Part shown: positions 1 to 6,878 of the stretch, piece after piece
Layout of the letters: each line of letters starts with the position of its first letter
How positions within the stretch are numbered: position 1 is the stretch's first letter
Origin: M3007 sp040383605
GTDB taxonomy: Bacteria; Bacteroidota; Bacteroidia; Chitinophagales; Saprospiraceae
Direction: 5' to 3'
Assembly: GCA_040383605.1 (NCBI GenBank)
Contig: JBEIDF010000078.1
Span: 1-14,651 of the forward strand
Length of the DNA: 14,651 bases
The notes under the pieces: model-generated
The model's database searches: none
The model's input: the letters and a program-made list of their open reading frames with translations, nothing else
What the model was told of the DNA's origin: nothing
Made by a program: the position numbers and the translations under genes

Positions 1-81
1 ATACGGAATCCACTGCGCCAGCAGCAAAATCGCCAGATTGGGCAATCGCAACAATCGCGGAAAAGCGAGCAGGTAATTCAT
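1..81 (-). CDS. UbiA-family prenyltransferase, N-terminal fragment
   Basis: Only the first 27 codons lie in the window; the gene runs off the left edge. The translation starts MNYLLAFPRLLRLPN and continues into a hydrophobic stretch (LAILLLAQW). This resembles the N-terminus of UbiA-type integral-membrane prenyltransferases, where a short Arg/Leu/Pro-Asn segment leads into the first transmembrane helix. From memory, Bacteroidota often carry a UbiA protein annotated as geranylgeranylglycerol-phosphate geranylgeranyltransferase beside kdsC, and this gene sits 67 bp downstream of kdsC on the same strand. The start is the only in-frame ATG available and has no Shine-Dalgarno sequence. The family call rests on a short fragment plus context, so another membrane protein is possible. 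Confidence 0.5.
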   Translation of the reverse strand, partial: MNYLLAFPRLLRLPNLAILLLAQWIPY

Positions 82-85
82 TGGG

Positions 86-93
86 CAAATATA
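86..93 (-). promoter_or_regulatory. possible -7 element TATATTTG just before the UbiA-like start
   Basis: On the minus strand, TATATTTG matches the Bacteroidota -7 consensus TAnnTTTG exactly and lies 4 bases before the ATG. No TTG -33 element sits at the usual distance. If used, it would give a leaderless or nearly leaderless mRNA. The match is short and could be chance. Confidence 0.2.
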
Positions 94-148
94 GACGTTG
101 ATTCGCCCGGCGCCTGCACGTCGAAGAGATTTTATTGAGCGTCCGAAA

Positions 149-661
149 TCAAAATTCCGGCCACTTGCCCTGGAGTTTTAACACTTTTTCCAATAAATCC
201 CGCACGCATCCATGCCCGCCTTTGTACGGCGAGATGTACTCCGCGATATCTAGTACCTCCGGAACGGCGTCATTGGGACAAACCGGCAGCCCCACCTTGC
301 GCATGACCGGCAGATCGGGCAAATCGTCGCCCATGTAACAGACATCTTGCACGCTAAAACCCGTCCGATCCAAAAACTGCTTGAAAGGGGGCCATTTGTC
401 CTGCATATTGGAATAAATTTCCTGCACGCCCAGGGCCGTCAAGCGGCTGACAACGCCCGGCGACCGACCGCCGGTGATGACGCAAAATTCAAATCCGGCT
501 TTTATCGCCCACTTGATCGCCTGGCCGTCGCGCACGTTCATGGTGCGCAACAATTCTCCCTGATCGGTCACCAAGAGGGAATTGTCCGTCAATACACCAT
601 CTACGTCAAAGACGAACGCTTTAACGGATTTGAATTTGTCGAAAACGTGAATCAACTCCAT
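149..661 (-). CDS. kdsC: KdsC-type HAD phosphatase (3-deoxy-D-manno-octulosonate 8-phosphate phosphatase)
   Basis: This 170-residue cytoplasmic protein is the usual length of KdsC (YrbI) C0-type HAD phosphatases, which remove phosphate from KDO-8-phosphate in lipopolysaccharide inner-core synthesis. HAD motif I is DVDGVLTD at residues 19-26, with the nucleophile D19 and acid/base D21. Motif II is the T63 of ITGGRS, the motif III lysine is probably K89, and motif IV is GDDLPD at 111-116. The C-terminal GGHGCVRD is the conserved KdsC tail that reaches the neighbouring active site of the tetramer. There is no cap domain, as expected for C0 members. The ATG at 661 directly abuts the inverted-repeat element upstream. 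A UbiA-like gene follows 67 bp downstream on the same strand. A broader sugar-phosphate phosphatase of the same family cannot be excluded, since no other KDO gene is in view. Confidence 0.88.
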   Translation of the reverse strand: MELIHVFDKFKSVKAFVFDVDGVLTDNSLLVTDQGELLRTMNVRDGQAIKWAIKAGFEFCVITGGRSPGVVSRLTALGVQEIYSNMQDKWPPFKQFLDRTGFSVQDVCYMGDDLPDLPVMRKVGLPVCPNDAVPEVLDIAEYISPYKGGHGCVRDLLEKVLKLQGKWPEF

Positions 662-783
662 GGATTGCGGATTGGGGATTGCGGATTGGGGATTGGGGGC
701 GATTGTGGGTTATTACCCGGATTCTTTACGGTAATTACCTGCATTCAACAAATCCCCAATCCGAAATCCCCAATCTGAAATCA
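662..783. repeat. intergenic inverted repeat of GGATTGGGGATT units (copy 1)
   Basis: The whole iscX-kdsC gap is one imperfect inverted repeat. The left arm (662-699) reads GGATTGCGGATTGGGGATTG and onward, with a 14-base unit GGATTGGGGATTGC nearly repeated. The right arm (750-783) is its inverted counterpart, with units of the GGATTGGGGATTTC type. The roughly 50-base loop holds two small palindromes, GGGT-TATT-ACCC (707-718) and GGTAATTACC (730-739). The right arm includes the iscX TGA stop, and the left arm begins one base beyond the kdsC ATG. Positions 750-775 are identical over 26 bases to 5206-5231 in copy 2. Confidence 0.85.
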
Positions 784-1029
784 TTTTTGTTCATTTCTCC
801 ACTCATACACCCATTTTGCCTGAATTTGCTCCAGGTGGCTTTCGTTACAATCTTCTTTTTTCCCTTCAAAGTTTGGGATTTCGAGGATGTACTCGAGCAG
901 TTCGGTGAAACGGACGCGATAGATTTTTCCCTCATTAAACTCAGGGCCAAAGCGTTCATAGAGTTTCATGGCGATATCCTCGTGATCAGCCCATTGGATG
1001 GGCATATTGTCAAAATCAGAGAAAGGCAT
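781..1029 (-). CDS. iscX: IscX-like Fe-S assembly protein
   Basis: This small acidic protein of 82 residues matches the IscX (YfhJ, DUF528) pattern throughout: QWADHEDIAMKLYERF, then YRVRFTELLEYILEIPNF, then CNESHLEQIQAKWVYEW. E. coli IscX is 66 residues, so this protein has a longer N-terminus and a few inserted residues. IscX binds IscS and iron and tunes the rate of Fe-S cluster assembly in the cytoplasm. The gene lies 48 bp downstream of a [2Fe-2S] ferredoxin gene on the same strand, echoing the fdx-iscX order at the end of proteobacterial isc operons, although no iscSUA genes are visible here. The ATG at 1005 (residue 9, MPIQW) is an alternative start that would give a more typical 74 residues. 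The TGA stop is part of the adjacent repeat arm. Confidence 0.82.
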   Translation of the reverse strand: MPFSDFDNMPIQWADHEDIAMKLYERFGPEFNEGKIYRVRFTELLEYILEIPNFEGKKEDCNESHLEQIQAKWVYEWRNEQK

Positions 1030-1077
1030 AGTCCAGAATAAGTTTAGCAGTGGAAAAAGTGCGGCGGGTCGGGCAGA

Positions 1078-1419
1078 TCAGTGTTCGTGTCCGATGATAT
1101 TTTTCTGGTCGGGTATCGTCACGGTGATGACGGCATTTTCGTCCAGGATGACGCACTGGCAGCCGAGGCGGCTTTCGAGGCGCGGACTGATGGCGCGGTC
1201 AATAAAATCCTCTTCTTTATCGGAAATTTCCTCCAAAAACTGCTCGCCCTGTTCGATATATACGTGGCAGGTCGAGCAGGCGCAGACCCCGCCGCAGTTG
1301 TGGTTGAGGTGGACGTCGAAATCTTCCGTGATTTCGAGGATGGACTGGTCGGCAAAATTGCCGGTCACCGTTTTACTCGGAATAGATTTATCTTCAAAAA
1401 GAAAATGAATAGTAGCCAT
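1078..1419 (-). CDS. fdx: ISC-type [2Fe-2S] ferredoxin
   Basis: This is a 113-residue soluble adrenodoxin/ISC-type ferredoxin, an electron donor typically used in Fe-S cluster assembly. Cluster ligands follow the CX5CX2C...C pattern: C42, C48 and C51 in NCGGVCACSTC, and C87 in SRLGCQC. The extra C46 next to the cluster loop is also present in E. coli Fdx (CEKSCACTTC). ISPRLESRLGCQ before the last ligand is a family hallmark. The ATG at 1419 gives MATIHFLFEDKSI, the expected first beta strand. iscX follows 48 bp downstream, which supports an Fe-S assembly role and probable cotranscription. Upstream, the gene is divergent from the AAA+ gene across a 229-bp intergenic region. A different redox partner role is possible. 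Confidence 0.88.
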   Translation of the reverse strand: MATIHFLFEDKSIPSKTVTGNFADQSILEITEDFDVHLNHNCGGVCACSTCHVYIEQGEQFLEEISDKEEDFIDRAISPRLESRLGCQCVILDENAVITVTIPDQKNIIGHEH

Positions 1420-1437
1420 TGTGCGTTTGATACGTTG

Positions 1438-1473
1438 CCCGCGCAGTTTTTTTTAAAAAAATGGCCGCGCGGG
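1438..1473. repeat. GC-armed hairpin with T8A7 core in the fdx / AAA+ divergent region
   Basis: CCCGCGC (1438-1444) pairs perfectly with GCGCGGG (1467-1473), and the interior is a self-complementary run of eight T followed by seven A. It begins 19 bases upstream of the fdx start codon, between divergent genes, so an ordinary terminator role is not expected. It could be a cruciform, a protein-binding site or a 5'-leader structure of the fdx transcript. Confidence 0.5.
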
Positions 1474-1576
1474 GATTGGAAACAGCCACATAAACAAAGC
1501 ATCGGGGAAAGGGTTCTAAGAGATCTTGTTCAAATTGAAAAATGCGCCGGATTTTTGCAAAGAAATGCCGATTGTT

Positions 1577-1605
1577 TTGTAAAATTTAAAAAATGATTTA
1601 CTTTG
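1577..1605 (+). promoter_or_regulatory. candidate promoter for the tandem AAA+ gene
   Basis: TTG at 1577-1579 is followed 18 bases later by TTACTTTG at 1598-1605. This compares with the Bacteroidota arrangement TTG-N19-TAnnTTTG, with one mismatch in the -7 element. It lies 43 bases before the AAA+ start codon, in an AT-rich stretch of otherwise mixed composition. No other comparable pair was seen in the 1420-1648 intergenic region. Confidence 0.35.
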
Positions 1606-1648
1606 CGCCGCGGATTCGTCTCTCCGGGCGCCCGCGCGATCCACACCT

Positions 1649-4303
1649 ATGTACACAGGCACACCTCAATCCCAACCTCCGTTCAACGATCCGGAGTTCA
1701 AAAGCTGGAAATTCCGCGAACTTAAAGTCTATTCCTCCACGGAATGGCTGGCGGACAATAAAAAGAAATACCGGCAGGTGTTTGATCGGTATGACACGAC
1801 GTATATCTACGCCGAATTGTCGTTTTACAACAAATTTTATGATGTAGAGGACTGGGAGGTAAACGTGGATTTGCGCTGTTATGCGGTAAAAAAACAGCGC
1901 AAAGAGATCTGTGCGCTGAATTTCCGACGCAAAGTGAGCAAATACGACCCGGTTTCTTATATCCGTGAGGGCTGGGGGAATAAGCAGGAGGGTATTTTCT
2001 GGAAAAAAGGCGCTTACTACTGGGAAGCCTGGATCGAAGGGGAAAAGGTCGCTTCCCGCTATTTCTATGTGGAAGACGCCGGCCAGCCCGTGTCGAAACA
2101 GGAAAACCCGTACTGCCAGATCAGCTCCCTGCGCATGTACGAAGGCCCGTACGACGACACGCCGGAGTTCGAGCGTACCTATCTAAAGCGCTTCTTCGGC
2201 GATGAAACCCGCTATATCTATGCCGAGGTGACGCTCCAAAATCAACTGCCGACTAAACAATGGCAGTGCGAATTGTTTATCAAATTTTACAACGACGCGC
2301 GCGAACTGAAAGGCCAGGTCGTCCGCCTGCACCGGGTGGAAAAGCAGGACGATCTGATCAAAGTGACGGCGGGTTGGGGCAGCAATGTGAAAGGTTCCTG
2401 GCGCAACGACCGCTATACGGCCGAAATCGTGTTCATGGATCAACTGATCGCTGTGCTGCCCTTTGAAGTCGGTACGGACTGGGAGGAAGGCGTCAACGGG
2501 GTCTGGCTGCCGGATAAAGGACGGCAGATACACCTGCAGGCCGAAGAAGAAGATATCGAAAGCTTCGAAGAGGTGCTGAAACGCCTCGACGCCCTGATCG
2601 GCCTCGGCGATATCAAGCAGAAAGTGCGCGAACACGCGCAGTACATCCAGTTTCTACAATTGCGCAAGGAAAAAGGATTTTCCGAGAAGGATGGTATCAA
2701 TGTCCACTCCGCCTTTATCGGTAATCCGGGCACGGGTAAAACCACCGTGGCTAATATGATGGGCAGACTCTACAAAAAAATGGGCCTGCTCAGCAAAGGA
2801 CATGTGCACGAAGTAGATCGCACCGACCTGGTGGGCGAATACATCGGCCAAACGGCGCCCAAAGTGAAGGAAGCCATCGAAACGGCACGCGGCGGCGTGC
2901 TGTTCATAGACGAGGCGTACGCCCTGGCGCGCTCCTCGGAAGACTCCAAGGACTTCGGCCGGGAGGTCATCGAAATTCTCGTCAAAGAGCTCTCTAACGG
3001 TCCCGGCGACCTCGCGGTGATCGTCGCCGGATACCCCAAGGAAATGAAAACGTTCCTGGATTCCAACCCCGGACTGCGCAGCCGCGTCAAACTCACATTC
3101 GAATTCCCGGATTACCTGCCGCAGGAACTCAGCGCCATCGCCGAATACGCCTGCCGCGAAAAAGAAGTGCTGTTCGAGAAACCCGCGAAAGATCGGGTGG
3201 ACGAAATTATCACGGAAGCGTACCGCAAGCGCGACCGCAGCTTCGGCAACGCGCGCTTCGTGCACGACCTCGTGGATAAGGCAAAACTCCAACTCGGCCT
3301 GCGCCTCATGCACAATCCGGAAGTCAGAAATCTGCCGGCGGAAGCGCTAAAAATTATCCTGCTCGAGGACGTTAAGCGGGTGGAAATGTTCCAAAAACGC
3401 CCGCTGCCGAATATCCCCGTAGACGAAAACCTGCTTGCCGCCGCCTTGCACGAACTCGATGGCCTCATCGGCATGCAGAATATCAAAAAAGATATCCGCG
3501 AACTGGTCAATCTCGTGCGCTATTACCGCGTCATCGGTCGCGATGTGCTCGGCAGGTTCTTCCTGCACACGGTGTTCGTCGGCAATCCAGGAACCGGCAA
3601 AACAACCGTCGCCCGCATCCTCACCAAAATCTATAAAGCCCTGGGCGTGCTGGAACGCGGCCACATGCTGGAAACTGACCGGCAGGGACTGGTCGCAGGC
3701 TACGTCGGACAAACCGCCATCAAAACCGCCGAACGCATCGAGGAATCTATGGGCGGCGTGCTGTTCATAGATGAAGCCTACGCGCTGACCTCTACCGGCC
3801 GCGGGACGCACGGCGATTTCGGCGACGAGGCCATCCAAACCCTGCTCAAACGCATGGAGGACCATCGGGGCCAATTTTTCGTCTTCGTCGCCGGTTATCC
3901 GGAAAATATGGACGCCTTCCTGAAAGCCAATCCGGGCCTGGGCAGTCGGTTTGACAAAATCCTTCGCTTCGAAGACTACAGTCCGGAGGAATTGCTCGAA
4001 ATCGCGCTCCAAATGTTTCAACAGGAAAACTTCCGCGTGGAAGAAGACGCCCGCGAATACCTCGGACGCTACATGCACTTCATCCACCAGTTCCGCGATA
4101 AATATTTCGGAAACGCCCGAACCGTGCGTCAGGTGGTGCTGGAAGCCATTAAAAATCAAAACCTCCGCATCGCGCAAGGCGCAGACCCGGTGCAATCTGC
4201 CGATACGGTGCACACGATTACCCTGGACGACGTGGCGTCCTTTACCTTCGATAAAGACAAACTGAGCGTGTTCCAACGCGCCGGGATCGGGTTTGGACGG
4301 TAA
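1649..4303 (+). CDS. Tandem CbxX/CfxQ-type AAA+ ATPase with duplicated N-terminal domain
   Basis: This is an 884-residue cytoplasmic protein; I see no signal peptide or membrane segment. Residues about 20-285 hold two copies of a domain I cannot name, predicted beta-rich. The copies share TYIYAE (51-56) with RYIYAE (188-193), and GWG (108-110) with GWG (242-244), an offset of about 135 residues. Two AAA+ modules of the CbxX/CfxQ/SpoVK class follow. Walker A is GNPGTGKT at 358-365 and 645-652. Walker B is GGVLFIDE at 415-422 and 702-709. Arginine-finger regions are PGLRSR (474-479) and PGLGSR (762-767), and FGNAR appears as a sensor-2-type motif in each C-terminal lid. Both ATP sites look intact. 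CbxX relatives include Rubisco activase CbbX, SpoVK and EccA, but nothing here indicates which process this protein remodels. A pirin gene follows 54 bp downstream on the same strand. Confidence 0.85.
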   Translation: MYTGTPQSQPPFNDPEFKSWKFRELKVYSSTEWLADNKKKYRQVFDRYDTTYIYAELSFYNKFYDVEDWEVNVDLRCYAVKKQRKEICALNFRRKVSKYDPVSYIREGWGNKQEGIFWKKGAYYWEAWIEGEKVASRYFYVEDAGQPVSKQENPYCQISSLRMYEGPYDDTPEFERTYLKRFFGDETRYIYAEVTLQNQLPTKQWQCELFIKFYNDARELKGQVVRLHRVEKQDDLIKVTAGWGSNVKGSWRNDRYTAEIVFMDQLIAVLPFEVGTDWEEGVNGVWLPDKGRQIHLQAEEEDIESFEEVLKRLDALIGLGDIKQKVREHAQYIQFLQLRKEKGFSEKDGINVHSAFIGNPGTGKTTVANMMGRLYKKMGLLSKGHVHEVDRTDLVGEYIGQTAPKVKEAIETARGGVLFIDEAYALARSSEDSKDFGREVIEILVKELSNGPGDLAVIVAGYPKEMKTFLDSNPGLRSRVKLTFEFPDYLPQELSAIAEYACREKEVLFEKPAKDRVDEIITEAYRKRDRSFGNARFVHDLVDKAKLQLGLRLMHNPEVRNLPAEALKIILLEDVKRVEMFQKRPLPNIPVDENLLAAALHELDGLIGMQNIKKDIRELVNLVRYYRVIGRDVLGRFFLHTVFVGNPGTGKTTVARILTKIYKALGVLERGHMLETDRQGLVAGYVGQTAIKTAERIEESMGGVLFIDEAYALTSTGRGTHGDFGDEAIQTLLKRMEDHRGQFFVFVAGYPENMDAFLKANPGLGSRFDKILRFEDYSPEELLEIALQMFQQENFRVEEDAREYLGRYMHFIHQFRDKYFGNARTVRQVVLEAIKNQNLRIAQGADPVQSADTVHTITLDDVASFTFDKDKLSVFQRAGIGFGR

Positions 4304-4331
4304 TTTTCTGAACCTTCTACCGCGATGATTT

Positions 4332-4353
4332 GTTGTACCTACAACTAATTTTC
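4332..4353 (+). promoter_or_regulatory. palindrome plus -7-like element before the pirin gene
   Basis: GTTGTA-CC-TACAAC (4332-4345) is a perfect 6-bp inverted repeat. It runs straight into TAATTTTC (4346-4353), one mismatch from TAnnTTTG, which is 4 bases before the pirin ATG. The position suggests an operator overlapping the promoter of the pirin gene, but no -33 TTG sits at the normal distance. The 11-mer ACCTACAACTA within it recurs at 12306-12316, again followed by a T-rich TA element. Confidence 0.35.
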
Positions 4354-4357
4354 GCAC

Positions 4358-5098
4358 ATGCGCATATTTTCTAAATCTCAGCAAGCGTACGGCGCTTTCA
4401 ACGGCGGAAAAATCGTGGAAAACAAGCCCATCGGTTTTCCGCAGGATCACGGGCCGATCCGGCCCTATTCCAATCTTTTTTACTGGGCGCACGCCCGGGC
4501 GGTGGAGGACAGTACCATCGGGCTGCATCCGCACCAGGGGTTTGAGATCTGCTCGTTCATTTTACGCGGCCCGGTGCGGCACTTCGACACGAAGTTGAAC
4601 GACTGGCTGGCGCTCCAGGACGGCGACGTGCAGATTATCCGCGCCGGAAACGGCATCAGCCACTCGGAGTTCATGGGAAAAGACGCGGAAATGTTTCAGA
4701 TCTGGTTCGATCCGGATTTGTCAAAAACGCTGTTCCAACCGGCCACCTACGATGATTACCGGGCGGGGGATTTTCCGGAATCGGAATCGGGCGGCGTCAC
4801 CCTCACGACGCTTGTCGGCCCTGGAAGCAGTTTCCGGATGGATACGCCCGGCGTCCAGGTGCTACGAATCCGCCTCGAACAGGGCAGCGCTCATAATTTA
4901 GAGGCTGGCGCGGGCAACATAGCCTCGGTTTACCTGCTCCGCGGCGCTGCCGAGGTGAACGGGGAAGCGGTTAAGACCTCAGACTTCCTGATTTCGGAAC
5001 CCGGCGACACCCTGCAACTCGTCGCACGCGATACCGCCGATTTTTTTGTGATTATTTCGCCGGTCGAACCAGGGTATCGGACGTATGGGAAAAAATGA
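4358..5098 (+). CDS. Pirin-family bicupin protein
   Basis: This 246-residue soluble protein is close to the usual 230-300 for bacterial pirins. The N-terminal cupin carries the pirin signature HPHQGFEICSFIL with H57 and H59, then GDVQIIRAGNGISHSE with H102 and E104. These four residues match the metal ligands of pirin and YhhW-type proteins. The C-terminal half (about 150-246) is a second, degenerate cupin barrel. Family members include quercetin 2,3-dioxygenases and proteins that bind metabolic enzymes; the substrate here cannot be read from the sequence. The ATG at 4358 gives MRIFSKSQQAYGAF, a normal start. The gene is downstream of the AAA+ gene with its own candidate promoter elements, and converges on lysS through an inverted repeat that contains its TGA stop. 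Confidence 0.85.
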   Translation: MRIFSKSQQAYGAFNGGKIVENKPIGFPQDHGPIRPYSNLFYWAHARAVEDSTIGLHPHQGFEICSFILRGPVRHFDTKLNDWLALQDGDVQIIRAGNGISHSEFMGKDAEMFQIWFDPDLSKTLFQPATYDDYRAGDFPESESGGVTLTTLVGPGSSFRMDTPGVQVLRIRLEQGSAHNLEAGAGNIASVYLLRGAAEVNGEAVKTSDFLISEPGDTLQLVARDTADFFVIISPVEPGYRTYGKK

Positions 5099-5237
5099 TT
5101 CGATTGGGATTGGGGATTGGAGATTGGTTTCTTTTTTGTGAAATTTTATTTTATATGTTAACCACAGAAAACAATAAAAAAAGGCAAGTATAACCCGCCA
5201 ATCCGAAATCCCCAATCCGAAATCCCCAATCGAATCA
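5096..5237. repeat. intergenic inverted repeat between pirin and lysS (copy 2)
   Basis: The gap between the two convergent genes is an inverted repeat whose outermost 13 bases are perfect: TGATTCGATTGGG at 5096-5108 pairs with CCCAATCGAATCA at 5225-5237. These ends contain the TGA stop codons of both genes. The arms continue as GGATTGGGGATT-type units (left 5096-5127, right about 5199-5237), around a 70-base AT-rich spacer. Positions 5206-5231 are identical over 26 bases to 750-775 of copy 1. The location would suit a bidirectional terminator, although no clean U-tract follows the arms. Confidence 0.85.
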
Positions 5238-6761
5238 TTCTTGTCTCATTTGTGGGAAGAACAAGACTTCCTGAATAGAATGTTGGCCGGTGAACAGCAT
5301 GGTCAGGCGGTCAATCCCGAAGCCGATACCGCCGGTGGGCGGCATGCCATATTCGAGTGCGCGCAGGAAATCGTGATCCATGGCCATGGCTTCCTCGTCG
5401 CCGCGGGCGGCCAGTCGGAGTTGGTCTTCGAAGCGCTCGCGTTGGTCAATCGGGTCATTCAGTTCGGAATAAGCGTTCGCGACCTCCTTGCCGTTGACGA
5501 AGAGTTCGAAGCGTTCCACCAATCCGGGTTTTTCCCGGTGTTTTTTTGTGAGCGGCGACATTTCCACGGGATAGTCCGTGATAAACGTGGGTTGGATAAG
5601 ATGTCCTTCCACTTTTTCCCCAAAAATTTCATCCAGGAGTTTGGCTTTGCCCATGGAGGGATCCGTCTCGATCCGGTTGTCGCGGCAGTAGCGGCGGAGT
5701 TCCTGCTCGTCGGCGTGTTCCGCGTCTATGCCGGCGTATTGGCTGATGGCTTCGTACATGGTAAGCCGTCGGTACGGGCCGGCGAAGTGAATGGATTTTC
5801 CTTCATACACCACAGACGCACCGCCATCGTCGCTCAGCGCGCGGGCCACGCGCTCGAGCATTTCTTCGGTTACGCGCATGAGCCAGTGATAGTCTTTGTA
5901 AGCTACATAGAACTCCAGCGCAGTGAATTCCGGGTTGTGCGTGCGGTCCATGCCTTCATTGCGGAACATTTTCCCAAACTCATAGACGCCATCGAAACCG
6001 CCGATAATCAGTCGTTTCAGGTACAATTCGTTGGCGATGCGCAGGTAGAGGGGCATATCCAGCGTATTGTGGTGGGTGCGAAACGGTCGGGCGGCGGCGC
6101 CCCCGTGGATCGGCTGCAGGATCGGTGTCTCCACCTCCAGTAGGCCGAGTTCGTCGAGGTAATTGCGCATCGTACGGATGAGTTTGCTCCGCTTGATGAA
6201 GATTTGGCGAAAATCCGGATTGACCGTCAGGTCCACGTACCGCATGCGATAGCGCTGTTCCGGATCCGTAAACGCGTCATAAATATTGCCCTCCGCATCG
6301 CGCTTCACAACCGGCAGCGGCCGCAGGCTTTTAGAGAGGAAGCGAAAATCCTGCACATGCACGGATACTTCCCCGGTTTTAGTTTTGAATGCGAAGCCCT
6401 TGACCCCCACATAATCGCCGAGATCGAGTAGTTTTTTTATTGCCACATCGAAAAAGGAAAAATCTTCCCCTTGCGCGAAGTCGTCGCGTTTCAGATACAA
6501 CTGGATTCTGCCCGTGGTATCCTGAAGGTTCATAAACAAGGCTTTTCCTGCTTCCCGGGTCGCCATAATACGGCCTGCCAGGGCGACTTCCTGGTAGTTC
6601 AGCCTGATTTTGGCGCCATCGTCCAGGACTTCTTCCTGGTAACCGGCAGCGATATCGGCAGCGAAAGCGGAAACGGGAAACTCCTCAGCCGGGTAGGGAT
6701 CAACGCCCATCTCACGGAGTTTCTGCAGGTTGTCGCGACGAATGATTTCTTGTTCTGTCAT
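5235..6761 (-). CDS. lysS: Lysyl-tRNA synthetase, class II
   Basis: This 508-residue enzyme (E. coli LysS is 505) charges tRNA-Lys with lysine in the cytoplasm. The N-terminal OB-fold anticodon-binding domain contains VALAGRIMATREAGKALFMN. Class II motif 2 is FRNEGMDRTHNPEFTALEF starting near residue 266. Motif 3 is GMPPTGGIGFGIDRLTMLF near residues 475-490, with the ATP-binding arginine. I chose the ATG at 6761 (MTEQEIIRRDNLQKLREMG) over a TTG codon 39 bases upstream, because this is where LysS homologues normally begin and because the upstream segment overlaps a strong -7 element. It is divergent from crtD and convergent with the pirin gene. No domain is missing. Confidence 0.97.
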   Translation of the reverse strand: MTEQEIIRRDNLQKLREMGVDPYPAEEFPVSAFAADIAAGYQEEVLDDGAKIRLNYQEVALAGRIMATREAGKALFMNLQDTTGRIQLYLKRDDFAQGEDFSFFDVAIKKLLDLGDYVGVKGFAFKTKTGEVSVHVQDFRFLSKSLRPLPVVKRDAEGNIYDAFTDPEQRYRMRYVDLTVNPDFRQIFIKRSKLIRTMRNYLDELGLLEVETPILQPIHGGAAARPFRTHHNTLDMPLYLRIANELYLKRLIIGGFDGVYEFGKMFRNEGMDRTHNPEFTALEFYVAYKDYHWLMRVTEEMLERVARALSDDGGASVVYEGKSIHFAGPYRRLTMYEAISQYAGIDAEHADEQELRRYCRDNRIETDPSMGKAKLLDEIFGEKVEGHLIQPTFITDYPVEMSPLTKKHREKPGLVERFELFVNGKEVANAYSELNDPIDQRERFEDQLRLAARGDEEAMAMDHDFLRALEYGMPPTGGIGFGIDRLTMLFTGQHSIQEVLFFPQMRQE

Positions 6762-6778
6762 AAATGCGTTTAAAGCTG

Positions 6779-6786
6779 CAAAGGTA
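6779..6786 (-). promoter_or_regulatory. lysS promoter -7 element (TACCTTTG)
   Basis: On the minus strand the sequence is TACCTTTGCA, an exact TAnnTTTG in a form familiar from Bacteroidota promoters. It ends 17 bases before the lysS ATG, giving a short leader. No TTG lies at the ideal 19-base spacing; the nearest is 11 bases upstream. The same ten bases occur upstream of the cysteine-synthase-like gene. Confidence 0.55.
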
Positions 6787-6878
6787 AGCAAATTGTCCAA
6801 GTAGCCGTCGGATTGAAACGGGTTGGAATGTATAAAACATAATTAGGAAATCCCTGTTTAACCGACAAATATCGGGCT

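Noticed and set aside
662..783. Repeated GGATTGGGGATT units as a possible CRISPR array
   Set aside because: The units are nearly contiguous and inverted rather than separated by unique spacers of constant length, and there are no cas genes.
3347..4534. 395-codon open frame on the minus strand, antisense to the AAA+ gene
   Set aside because: The opposite strand encodes a complete AAA+ module with all motifs. The antisense product has no recognisable pattern and crosses the gene boundary, as shadows in GC-rich codons do.
5241..6143. 300-codon plus-strand open frame opposite lysS
   Set aside because: lysS motifs 2 and 3 lie on the minus strand in this span; the plus-strand frame shows no family features.
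6761..6800. Upstream TTG start for lysS adding 13 residues
   Set aside because: The segment overlaps the TACCTTTG promoter element, and LysS homologues begin near the MTEQEIIRR methionine.
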